A DNA stretch of 64,000 bases from positions 14,674-78,673 of the forward strand of contig JBGTSY010000012.1 in the NCBI GenBank assembly GCA_041940025.1, written 5' to 3'. Within the stretch, counting starts at the first letter, position 1. Every line of letters starts with the position of its first letter. The DNA is from UBA5859 sp041940025. Its GTDB lineage: Bacteria; Pseudomonadota; Gammaproteobacteria; UBA5859. Shown piece by piece: positions 28,822 to 36,749 of this stretch. Both the position numbers and the translations under genes were made by a program. The notes beneath the pieces were generated by a model. It was not told where the DNA came from, did no database searches, and saw nothing but the letters and a program-made list of their open reading frames with translations.

Positions 28822-29394
28822 ATGCATCCATCTGGATATCTCAAAACATTTTGTTTCTGTCTATATTTATATGCGATGCAGAGTTCTGCGTCGGATATTC
28901 AGCGGGAGCTCTATCATGCTGCGGCGTTAGGAGATCTAAAAAAACTGGAAACTCTGGTAATGATGGGAGCAGATGTGACCCAGGCTGGCGCAGGCGGAAA
29001 AACGGCGCTGATGCGCGCGGCAATTTTTGGAAATTTGCGAGCTGTGCGTTTTCTCGCCGCCGAAGGCGCGCCCCTTAATGCCCAAGATGAATTAGGTAAT
29101 ACTGCGTTAATGCTGGCCGCCACCAGCGGTTACACAGAAGTTTCGGAAGTGCTTTTGGTATTGGGTGCCTCACCAGATGTTAAAAATAATTTAGAGCGTA
29201 CCGCGATAATGGAGGCTGCGATTGGTGGCCACCGAGAAGTAATCAAGGTATTGTTGCGCTACGGTGCAGATACAGAACCTGTTGATTCTCAAGGAATTAC
29301 CGCAGAAAGACATGCGATTAGGGCAGGCTCTAAAAGTCTTGGTAAATTAATTAACAAGGCTACCAAGGCCGCCACCAAAGCTAAGGAGGGTTAG
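28822..29394 (+). CDS. Exported ankyrin-repeat protein
   Basis: From the ATG at 28822 the protein has 190 residues: a signal-peptide-like start (MHPSGYLKTFCFCLYLYAMQSSAS) and then four to five ankyrin repeats. The repeats show the typical GKTALMRAAIFGN, GNTALMLAATSGY and ERTAIMEAAIGGH units, and the protein ends in a lysine/alanine-rich tail. A GTG at 28804 would extend it by six residues. Ankyrin repeats bind proteins; the partner is unknown. It lies just upstream of the CIRCE-hrcA region and is probably a separate unit. Confidence 0.8.
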   Translation: MHPSGYLKTFCFCLYLYAMQSSASDIQRELYHAAALGDLKKLETLVMMGADVTQAGAGGKTALMRAAIFGNLRAVRFLAAEGAPLNAQDELGNTALMLAATSGYTEVSEVLLVLGASPDVKNNLERTAIMEAAIGGHREVIKVLLRYGADTEPVDSQGITAERHAIRAGSKSLGKLINKATKAATKAKEG

Positions 29395-29414
29395 AGCCCT
29401 TGCGTCAGGTTCAT

Positions 29415-29441
29415 TTAGCACTCTCGAAGTGAGGATGCTAA
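29415..29441 (+). promoter_or_regulatory. CIRCE heat-shock operator upstream of hrcA
   Basis: TTAGCACTC, nine spacer bases and GGATGCTAA match the CIRCE consensus TTAGCACTC-N9-GAGTGCTAA, except for two bases in the right arm. It ends 38 bases before the hrcA start. HrcA binds CIRCE and represses, so hrcA is expected to be self-regulated, with grpE following it. Confidence 0.9.
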
Positions 29442-29479
29442 AATTAGCCGATATCCATTAGCAGAAAATGTAATTTGAG

Positions 29480-30532
29480 ATGGCCTTGCAGCAAGGACTC
29501 AATACCCGGGCACAGATTCTTTTGAAGTCGTTGGTAGAGCTGTACGTGGCGGAAGGCCAACCCGTGGCTTCGCGAGCGCTTGTCAGCCATTCGGGTCTCT
29601 CTATCAGCCCCGCCACTGTTCGTAATGTGCTGGCGGATTTAGAGGAGTTGGGATTGGTGCATTCTCCGCACACGTCTGCTGGACGGATCCCGACTGTTTC
29701 TGGTTACCGATTATTTGTAGACCAATTAATCACCGTTGAACCATTTAATGATTTAACTCTGGAATCCTTGAAACAGAAGTTCGGGGAGACAACAGTCAAA
29801 GAAGATTTAAGTAAACGGGCCTCTTCTTTGTTGTCGGAAATGACCAACATGATCTCTGTGGTTACGCTGCCGAAGGTGGAAGAGGAGAGTTTGCACCATA
29901 TTGAATTTCTAAAGTTGGCAGAAAATAGGGTGTTGGTCATTTTAGTCACCCAAGAGCAGAGTGTGCAAAATCGCGTCATCCATACTGCTAAACACTTCAC
30001 AGAGTCCGAGCTTAAGGTCATAGCAAACTACTTGAATGACACCTTTCAGGGAACGCCTTTGGAGTTGATTCCCGAGCGATTGGCCCGCCTGATCAATGAA
30101 GAGAAGGACCAATTTAGGTTGTTATTACAAAAGGCGAGCGAGATGTCTAATAGCCTGTTCGGCGCGCCCAAGGGTTCGGGTGATTATGTGGTATCCGGTG
30201 AGTCCAATATAGTGGATATTGCCAAAGATGCGGGTGTGGAGAAATTACGCCAGCTATTTGAAGCCATCAGCCAGAAACAAGAAATTCTGCATTTACTGGA
30301 TCAATGTATTGCCGCCGAGGCCACTCAAATTTTTATTGGCCAGGAAACCGGCTATGAAATTTTAGAAGATTGCAGTATTGTAGCCGCCCCTTATGGCAAG
30401 GATGGGCGAATTGTGGGTGTGCTGAGCGTGATCGGTCCCACCAGGATGGCCTATGATCGAGTCATTTCGGCGGTAGATATCACAGCCAAATTGATGGGTT
30501 TGGTCTTGACTCACGACCAAGAGTCACAATAA
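29480..30532 (+). CDS. hrcA: Heat-inducible transcription repressor HrcA
   Basis: HrcA represses chaperone genes through CIRCE and is kept active by GroE. The 350-residue protein begins LNTRAQILLKSLVELYVAEGQPVASRALV, then a winged helix with LSISPATVRNVLADLEELGLV and HTSAGRIPTVSGYRLFVD, which is the family signature. The C-terminal GAF-like domain ends VIGPTRMAYDRVISAVD. A CIRCE operator lies directly upstream. HrcA is absent from enteric bacteria but found in several other gammaproteobacterial orders. Confidence 0.97.
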   Translation: MALQQGLNTRAQILLKSLVELYVAEGQPVASRALVSHSGLSISPATVRNVLADLEELGLVHSPHTSAGRIPTVSGYRLFVDQLITVEPFNDLTLESLKQKFGETTVKEDLSKRASSLLSEMTNMISVVTLPKVEEESLHHIEFLKLAENRVLVILVTQEQSVQNRVIHTAKHFTESELKVIANYLNDTFQGTPLELIPERLARLINEEKDQFRLLLQKASEMSNSLFGAPKGSGDYVVSGESNIVDIAKDAGVEKLRQLFEAISQKQEILHLLDQCIAAEATQIFIGQETGYEILEDCSIVAAPYGKDGRIVGVLSVIGPTRMAYDRVISAVDITAKLMGLVLTHDQESQ

Positions 30533-30617
30533 TTCTGGCGAATTAATGGTTCCCGAGAGGGGTTGTTCATGCTAGCAGGTTGCACAGCAGCCAGTGGTAA
30601 AATATTGGGAGTAATGA

Positions 30618-31229
30618 ATGGCGGAGGAAAATCAATCTGACCAAACGACGGAGCCTAATGAAGCGGCTTCACCAGGGCAGACAGCGGTGAATGATACTGA
30701 ATCGAGCGAAATCGAAGAGGTGGCACAAGGGGAGACATCCAGTCGCTCTGAATTAATCCAGGCGCTACAGGAGGCAAAACAGCAGGCGGCGGAAAATTTA
30801 GATAAATTCATGCGTGCCCAGGCGGAAATGGAAAATGTTCGTCGTCGCAGCAGTCGCGATCTTGAGAATGCACGCCAGTATGGTATTGAGCCATTAGTGA
30901 AAGAATTAATTCCGATCAGGGATAGTTTAGAGCGTGGATTGGAAGCTGCCGCAGAACATCAGGCCTCAGAAGAGATAGAGGCGATGCGAGAAGGCATCAG
31001 GTTAACGCTTTCCATGTTGCAATCGCTATTTGAAAAGTTTCAAGTGGTGCAGTTGGATCCTCAGGGTGAGCCTTTTGATCCCCAGGCCCATGAAGCGATG
31101 ACCATGTTGACCACGGATGCGGTACCAGAGGGTCATGTAGTGGAGGTGCTAGAGAAAGGGTATCAGTTGCACGATCGGGTGTTACGTGCTGCCATGGTGG
31201 TGGTGGCAAAAGCGCCATCAAGCAAATGA
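30618..31229 (+). CDS. grpE: Nucleotide exchange factor GrpE
   Basis: GrpE releases ADP from DnaK. The 203-residue protein has an acidic low-complexity N-terminus, a long helix (ALQEAKQQAAENLDKFMRAQAEMENVRRR) that forms the dimer coiled coil, and the beta-wing domain with DPQGEPFDPQAHEAMTM and RVLRAAMVVVAK. It follows hrcA after 85 bases and precedes dnaK, the common hrcA-grpE-dnaK-dnaJ order. Confidence 0.97.
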   Translation: MAEENQSDQTTEPNEAASPGQTAVNDTESSEIEEVAQGETSSRSELIQALQEAKQQAAENLDKFMRAQAEMENVRRRSSRDLENARQYGIEPLVKELIPIRDSLERGLEAAAEHQASEEIEAMREGIRLTLSMLQSLFEKFQVVQLDPQGEPFDPQAHEAMTMLTTDAVPEGHVVEVLEKGYQLHDRVLRAAMVVVAKAPSSK

Positions 31230-31276
31230 GAATAGACACAGTGCTGAGAGTCGTCTGGCATATTCCCTGCTTTTGA

Positions 31277-31303
31277 CTTGAAAAAGAGGCAATGACCCCA
31301 ATT
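31277..31303 (+). promoter_or_regulatory. Sigma-32-type heat-shock promoter upstream of dnaK
   Basis: CTTGAAA, twelve spacer bases and CCCCAATT closely match the sigma-32 consensus CTTGAAA-N(11-16)-CCCCATNT. It lies in the 183-base gap between grpE and dnaK, about 115 bases before the dnaK start, leaving an untranslated leader of roughly 110 bases. Confidence 0.8.
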
Positions 31304-31418
31304 CTTGTGACTGTTTATGAGCAGGCGAACAATGAGACCATGAGGCGTCTCGAGGAATTAAACTAGATCACTAATACGGTTTCACAATTTAAGTAATGGT
31401 TTTAGAGGATTAATGACA

Positions 31419-33338
31419 ATGGGCAAAATAATCGGTATTGATTTGGGCACCACTAACTCTTGTGTGGCAGTGATGGAAGGTAATACACCACGGGTGATAG
31501 AAAATTCCGAAGGGGACAGAACCACGCCTTCTATTGTTGCCTTTACCGAGGATAGCGAAATTCTGGTTGGCCAACCGGCAAAACGGCAGGCAGTGACTAA
31601 TCCTGATAAGACGCTGTTTGCCATCAAGCGACTCATTGGACGGCGCTTTGATGACAAGGTGGTGCAACGCGATGTGAAGATGGTGCCTTATCAAATCGTT
31701 AAAGCGGACAATGGTGACGCCTGGGTCTCTGTGGATTCGGAAAAAATGGCACCACCGCAAGTCTCTGCCCATGTTTTAAGAAAAATGAAAAAAACTGCTG
31801 AGGAATTTTTAGGTCAGGAAGTGACTGAGGCGGTGATTACGGTCCCGGCCTATTTCAATGATTCCCAGCGGCAGGCGACTAAAGATGCGGGCAAAATCGC
31901 TGGACTTGAAGTGAAGCGAATCATCAATGAGCCTACCGCTGCGGCGCTCGCTTATGGAATGGATAAGCAGCGGGGTGATCAGACGGTAGCGGTTTTCGAT
32001 TTGGGTGGAGGTACATTTGATATTTCCATCATCGAGATTGCCGAAGTGGATGGTGAGCATCAGTTTGAGGTGTTGGCTACCAATGGGGACACATTCCTTG
32101 GTGGTGAAGATTTTGACATGCGTTTGATTGAATATCTGGCGGATGAGTTTGAGAAATCCAACGGCATGGATTTGCGTAATGATCCATTAGCGCTACAGCG
32201 TTTAAAAGAGGCGGCGGAAAAAGCCAAGGTGGAACTCTCTACCAGTCAACAGACAGAGGTCAACCTGCCCTACGTGACGGCAGATGCCTCCGGCCCCAAA
32301 CATCTTAACGTTAAAGTGACTCGTGCCAAGTTGGAATCCTTAGTGGAGTCACTGGTGGAAAGCACCATCGAACCCTGTCGTGTGGCGCTCAAAGACGCCG
32401 GGTTGTCCGTCAATGATATTACTGAGGTGATATTGGTGGGTGGTCAAACCCGTATGCCGTTAGTGCAAAGCAAAGTAAAAGAATTTTTCGGCAAAGATCC
32501 GAAAAAAGATGTGAATCCTGATGAAGCCGTTGCGTTAGGTGCTGCCATCCAAGGGGGTGTATTGGGTGGTGACGTAAAAGATGTGCTGTTACTTGATGTC
32601 ACGCCTCTCTCTTTAGGCATCGAGACGATGGGCGGTGTGATGACAAAGTTGATTGAAAAGAACACTACCATACCTACTCGTGCGGCACAGGTTTTCTCTA
32701 CTGCCGATGACAATCAGACAGCAGTAACAGTGCACGTGTTGCAAGGTGAGCGGGAAGTCGCTTCGGCTAATAAATCTTTGGGTAGATTTGACTTGTCCGA
32801 CATTCCACCCGCACCTCGTGGCGTGCCGCAGATCGAAGTGACATTTGATATTGATGCTAACGGTATTTTAAATGTTTCGGCAAAAGATAAGGCCACTGGT
32901 AAAGAACAGTCTATCGTCATCAAAGCATCCAGCGGATTGTCAGATGAAGAGATTGAGAAGATGGTGCGTGATGGGGAGACACACGCAGATGAAGATAAAG
33001 CTTTCCAAGAGTTGGTGGGTGCCAGGAATCAAGCGGACAATTTGATTCATGCCACAAAAAAATCCATGAGCGAGTTAGGCGACAAGCTAGAAGAGTCGGA
33101 AAAGAGTTCCATAGAAGCGGCAATTAGTGACTTGGAAGAAGCCATCAAAGGGGACGACAAGGCGCAAATTGATGCCAAAACAGAGGCGCTGGCTCAAGCA
33201 TCGGGCAATATGGCCCAACGACTCTATGCAGAACAACAGGCTGAAGGCGAGCAACAGGCGACCGGTACCGATGACGCATCTACCGGCGGTGATGATGTGG
33301 TGGATGCCGAGTTCGAAGAGGTGGATGATAATAAATAA
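31419..33338 (+). CDS. dnaK: Chaperone DnaK (Hsp70)
   Basis: DnaK is the ATP-driven chaperone partnered with DnaJ and GrpE. The protein (639 residues from 31419) has the Hsp70 signatures IGIDLGTTNSCVAV, VFDLGGGTFDISI and VILVGGQTRMPLVQ, a linker DVLLLDVTPLSLGIET, and the C-terminal tail VDAEFEEVDDNK. I choose the second ATG (MGKIIGID), because AGAGGA at 31404-31409 is 9 bases before it and only 3 bases before the ATG at 31413. A sigma-32-like promoter lies upstream. Confidence 0.98.
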   Translation: MGKIIGIDLGTTNSCVAVMEGNTPRVIENSEGDRTTPSIVAFTEDSEILVGQPAKRQAVTNPDKTLFAIKRLIGRRFDDKVVQRDVKMVPYQIVKADNGDAWVSVDSEKMAPPQVSAHVLRKMKKTAEEFLGQEVTEAVITVPAYFNDSQRQATKDAGKIAGLEVKRIINEPTAAALAYGMDKQRGDQTVAVFDLGGGTFDISIIEIAEVDGEHQFEVLATNGDTFLGGEDFDMRLIEYLADEFEKSNGMDLRNDPLALQRLKEAAEKAKVELSTSQQTEVNLPYVTADASGPKHLNVKVTRAKLESLVESLVESTIEPCRVALKDAGLSVNDITEVILVGGQTRMPLVQSKVKEFFGKDPKKDVNPDEAVALGAAIQGGVLGGDVKDVLLLDVTPLSLGIETMGGVMTKLIEKNTTIPTRAAQVFSTADDNQTAVTVHVLQGEREVASANKSLGRFDLSDIPPAPRGVPQIEVTFDIDANGILNVSAKDKATGKEQSIVIKASSGLSDEEIEKMVRDGETHADEDKAFQELVGARNQADNLIHATKKSMSELGDKLEESEKSSIEAAISDLEEAIKGDDKAQIDAKTEALAQASGNMAQRLYAEQQAEGEQQATGTDDASTGGDDVVDAEFEEVDDNK

Positions 33339-33362
33339 TAGGTCAGTCTGACAGATGAGAGT

Positions 33363-33387
33363 AACCAAAGGTGCCGTGCCTTTGGTT
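33363..33387 (+). other. Intercistronic hairpin between dnaK and dnaJ
   Basis: AACCAAAGG and CCTTTGGTT form a perfect 9-bp stem with a 7-base loop. No T tract follows, so it is not a typical terminator. It could protect the dnaK transcript or reduce dnaJ expression relative to dnaK. Confidence 0.55.
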
Positions 33388-33421
33388 TCAAGCCTAACCT
33401 GAGTAAAAGAAAAAGAGAACT

Positions 33422-34540
33422 ATGGCCAAACGGGATTATTATGAAGTATTGGGCGTTGCCCGAGATGCGTCAGATGCTGAGATAAAAAAAGCGTATCGAC
33501 GTTTGGCTATGAAATTTCATCCGGATCGAAATCCAAATGATGGTGTGGCCGCAGAGAAATTTAAAGAAGCAAAAGAAGCGTATGAAATTATAAGCGATGC
33601 TAAAAAAAGAGCTGCTTATGATCGTTTCGGTCACGCAGGTGTGGATCCAAATGCGGCTGGCGCGGGTGGGTTTGGCGCCGGTGGTTTTAGTGATATTTTC
33701 GGTGATATTTTCGGTGATATTTTTGGTGGCGGCGGCGGTGGTGGACGTCAGCGACAACAACGGGGTGCCGATTTACGTTACAACCTAGAGATCAGTTTGG
33801 AAGAAGCGGTTGCCGGCACCTCCGTTAAAATTCAGGTGCCCACGTTGGTTGTGTGTCAAACCTGCGATGGTAGTGGTGCAAAAAAGGGGACCACGCCCGA
33901 GACCTGCCAACAGTGTCAGGGACATGGCCAGGTTCGCATGCAACAAGGATTTTTCTCGGTGCAACAGACCTGTCCCGTGTGTCGGGGTACGGGTCGTGTG
34001 ATCACCGATCCTTGCCACGATTGTCGCGGTCAAGGTCGAATCAAAAAAGAGCGAACCTTGTCGGTGAAGGTGCCTGCCGGGGTGGATTCAGGCGATCGCA
34101 TTCGTTTGAGCGGTGAAGGTGAGGCGGCTCCTCCAGGAGGCATACCTGGCGATCTCTATGTAGTGGTATCGGTTAGAGCCCACGAACTATTTGAGCGCGA
34201 CGGCAGTCATCTTTATTGTGAAGTGCCCATCTCTTTTGCTACCGCTGCTTTGGGTGGAGAGTTAGAAGTGCCGACCCTTGGCGGAAAAGTCACATTAAAA
34301 ATTCCCTCTGAGACACAAACTGGCAAGATGTTTCGTTTGAGAGGTAAGGGTGTGACGCCAGTTCGCGGTCATGGACCGGGTGATTTACTTTGCCGCGTAG
34401 TGGTAGAGACACCAGTACATTTATCCCGTAAGCAGAAAGATCTGCTTCGACAGCTCGATGAAACATTATCCGGGCACAAGCACTCTCCCCGATCTACCGG
34501 TTGGTTTGAAGGAGTGAAAAAGTTTTTCGAAAGCATTTAA
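33422..34540 (+). CDS. dnaJ: Chaperone DnaJ (Hsp40)
   Basis: DnaJ delivers substrates to DnaK and stimulates its ATPase. The 372-residue type I protein has the J domain with HPD in KFHPDRNPND, a Gly/Phe-rich region at about residues 75-110, and four CXXCXGXG-type zinc repeats (CQTCDGSG, CQQCQGHG, CPVCRGTG, CHDCRGQG). It ends in the C-terminal substrate domain. The Gly/Phe region contains three direct 12-base repeats (33689-33724) encoding DIFG units. Confidence 0.98.
   Translation: MAKRDYYEVLGVARDASDAEIKKAYRRLAMKFHPDRNPNDGVAAEKFKEAKEAYEIISDAKKRAAYDRFGHAGVDPNAAGAGGFGAGGFSDIFGDIFGDIFGGGGGGGRQRQQRGADLRYNLEISLEEAVAGTSVKIQVPTLVVCQTCDGSGAKKGTTPETCQQCQGHGQVRMQQGFFSVQQTCPVCRGTGRVITDPCHDCRGQGRIKKERTLSVKVPAGVDSGDRIRLSGEGEAAPPGGIPGDLYVVVSVRAHELFERDGSHLYCEVPISFATAALGGELEVPTLGGKVTLKIPSETQTGKMFRLRGKGVTPVRGHGPGDLLCRVVVETPVHLSRKQKDLLRQLDETLSGHKHSPRSTGWFEGVKKFFESI
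33689..33724 (+). repeat. Three tandem 12-base repeats in the DnaJ Gly/Phe region
   Basis: The unit GGTGATATTTTC occurs three times with single-base changes, giving repeated Asp-Ile-Phe-Gly. Copy-number change would keep the frame and alter only linker length. Confidence 0.75.
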
Positions 34541-34634
34541 AGTCTTCTTCACCACAAACACTAGGTGAATTAATCAGTTTTCAATCCTTAGCGGGTGTAC
34601 ACTTTAACTTTAATTATTTAGAGGTAGCCAAACG

Positions 34635-35441
34635 ATGGTGAGAGTGGGCATTGTGGGTGCGGCAGGCAGAATGGGTCGAACCCTTATCGAGGCTTGTGTG
34701 CAACATCCTGAGGTTGCGTTGACCGCTGCGGTTGAGCAGCCACAACATGAATGGTTGGCTAAGGATGTGGGGCAGCTTGCCGGTCTGGCACCGTTGCAGG
34801 TTGAATTAAAAAGTGATTTATCACAGGTCACAGATGAGATCGATTGCCTTATCGACTTTACTCGCCCCGATTTAACCCTGGAAAATGCCAAGATCTGTGC
34901 GGCAGCAGGCGTCGCTTTGGTTGCTGGTACAACCGGTTTAACTGCAGAACAGAGCGGCGAGTTAGCACAGTGGGCGAAAAAGATCCCAATCATGTGGGCA
35001 CCCAATATGAGCGTGGGTGTCAATCTACTGAAAAAATTAGTGGCGCAGACCGCTGCGGTACTAGGGGAAGATTTTGACGTGGAGATAATCGAGGCCCATC
35101 ACCGCTATAAGGTGGATGCGCCTTCTGGAACGGCGTTGGCGCTCGGCCAAGCCGCTGCCGGTGCCCTTGGACGCGATTTAACAAAAGACGCCATATATGG
35201 GCGCGAGGGTCAGACCGGTGAGCGAAATTCAAATACCATTGGTTTCGCCACTATCCGCGGTGGTGATGTGGTGGGAGATCACACCGTACTGTTCGCTGGC
35301 TTGGGCGAGAGGATCGAATTGACTCATAAAGCTTCCAGTCGTATGACCTTCGCCAAGGGAGCGGTACGTGCAGCGGTCTGGATAGCGGATCAGAAAGCCG
35401 GGTTTTATGGCATCGATGATGTTTTGGGGTTGAATACATAA
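34635..35441 (+). CDS. dapB: 4-hydroxy-tetrahydrodipicolinate reductase
   Basis: DapB acts in diaminopimelate and lysine synthesis. The 268-residue protein has the N-terminal NAD(P) loop VGIVGAAGRMGR, the substrate motif EAHHRYKVDAPSGTAL and the C-terminal HKASSRMTFAKGAVRAA. An AGAGGTAG sequence lies before the ATG. dnaJ-dapB-carA is the Pseudomonas-type order. Confidence 0.98.
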   Translation: MVRVGIVGAAGRMGRTLIEACVQHPEVALTAAVEQPQHEWLAKDVGQLAGLAPLQVELKSDLSQVTDEIDCLIDFTRPDLTLENAKICAAAGVALVAGTTGLTAEQSGELAQWAKKIPIMWAPNMSVGVNLLKKLVAQTAAVLGEDFDVEIIEAHHRYKVDAPSGTALALGQAAAGALGRDLTKDAIYGREGQTGERNSNTIGFATIRGGDVVGDHTVLFAGLGERIELTHKASSRMTFAKGAVRAAVWIADQKAGFYGIDDVLGLNT

Positions 35442-35552
35442 ATGGCCTGCCGGAATCAGTTCGATGGCTCGGTTGGGATGGACACCCATTAGCACGATCC
35501 GATAAAATTTAACAACACAGAGTAAGTGTCAGTTGTGTCCATTCTTAGATGG

Positions 35553-35584
35553 CGGGAGAGTTCAGTTTCTGATCCTCCCGTTTA
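35553..35584 (+). other. Leader hairpin upstream of carA
   Basis: CGGGAG and CTCCCG pair across a 16-base loop, followed by TTTATT, 24 bases before the proposed carA TTG start. It resembles a weak terminator or attenuator in the carAB leader; function is inferred. Confidence 0.4.
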
Positions 35585-35607
35585 TTGTATCTGTAGGGGG
35601 TTTTTCT

Positions 35608-36747
35608 TTGTCATCAAATGCTTTGCTCGCGCTCGCTGATGGCTCATTATTTTGGGGACAGGCGATTGGAGCGATAGGAAAATCGGTGGGTGAGGTGGTG
35701 TTTAATACCGCTATGACCGGTTATCAGGAGATCCTCACGGATCCCTCTTACGCAAAACAGATTGTTTGCCTGACGGCTTCCCATGTGGGTAATGTGGGTA
35801 CCAATCTAGCGGATATGGAATCATCCAGGTGCTGGGGCGCGGGTTTGGTCGTGCGCGATATGCCCCTTCGTTACAGTAACTGGCGAGCAGAATCTGACTT
35901 GAGTTCTTTTCTAAAACAGCAACAGGTCGTGGCCATTGCAGATGTGGATACACGAGCCCTCACTAAGCGCTTGAGAGAAGGGGGGGCACAGTCCGGTTGT
36001 TTGGTCGCTGGAGAGCAGATAGACGTGGACGATGCAATCCATCAAGCGCGGCAGTTTGTGGGTCTAAATAATCTTGATTTAGCCAAAGAAGTGACCACCT
36101 CTGAAAGTTATGAATGGGGGGAAGGCAGTTGGCAGTTAGATCCCACACATTCGCAGCAACTTGCCGAGCACTATCATGTGGTCGCCTACGATTTTGGTGT
36201 CAAGCACAACATTCTGCGTCTGTTGGTAGATAGAGGATGTCGTCTTACTGTTGTGCCTGCGACAACCTCCGCTGAAGCGGTACTGGCGCTGAATCCTGAT
36301 GGCGTGTTTCTCTCCAACGGGCCAGGGGATCCTGCGCCCTGTGAGTATGCCATTGCCGCAATCCGAACTGTATTAGAGAAAGGTGTGCCGCTGTTTGGGA
36401 TCTGTTTAGGGCATCAGCTACTCGGATTAGCACTGGGCGCACAGAGCAAGAAGATGAAGTTTGGTCACCACGGTGCCAACCACCCGGTTCAAGATCTCGA
36501 TTCTGGAGAGGTTATCATCACCAGCCAAAATCATGGTTTTTCCATTGATGAAGACACGTTACCTGCGTCGGTAGTGGCAACACATCGTTCTTTGTTTGAT
36601 GGATCTTTACAGGGGTTAGCCCACCGCGAAAAACCTGCATTTGGCTTTCAAGGGCATCCTGAGGCGAGTCCAGGCCCCCATGATTGTGCCTCACTATTTG
36701 ATCGTTTTATTGCTTCCATGTCCCACTCTGTACGTGTGTCTGTTTAA
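35608..36747 (+). CDS. carA: Carbamoyl-phosphate synthase small subunit
   Basis: CarA is the glutaminase subunit that feeds ammonia to CarB for arginine and pyrimidine synthesis. From the TTG at 35608 the protein has 379 residues and starts in the family-typical way (SSNALLALADGSLFWG). It has FNTAMTGYQEILTDPSY and the catalytic cysteine C266 in LFGICLGHQLLGLA, with the His/Glu pair in FQGHPEASPGPHD. The TTG is chosen because TAGGGGG at 35594-35600 lies 7 bases before it; the ATG at 35533 would add 25 unrelated residues. Confidence 0.95.
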   Translation: MSSNALLALADGSLFWGQAIGAIGKSVGEVVFNTAMTGYQEILTDPSYAKQIVCLTASHVGNVGTNLADMESSRCWGAGLVVRDMPLRYSNWRAESDLSSFLKQQQVVAIADVDTRALTKRLREGGAQSGCLVAGEQIDVDDAIHQARQFVGLNNLDLAKEVTTSESYEWGEGSWQLDPTHSQQLAEHYHVVAYDFGVKHNILRLLVDRGCRLTVVPATTSAEAVLALNPDGVFLSNGPGDPAPCEYAIAAIRTVLEKGVPLFGICLGHQLLGLALGAQSKKMKFGHHGANHPVQDLDSGEVIITSQNHGFSIDEDTLPASVVATHRSLFDGSLQGLAHREKPAFGFQGHPEASPGPHDCASLFDRFIASMSHSVRVSV

Positions 36748-36749
36748 TC

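Noticed and set aside
30533..30617. Possible heat-shock promoter between hrcA and grpE
   Set aside because: No pair of boxes with acceptable spacing; grpE is more simply expressed from the hrcA promoter.
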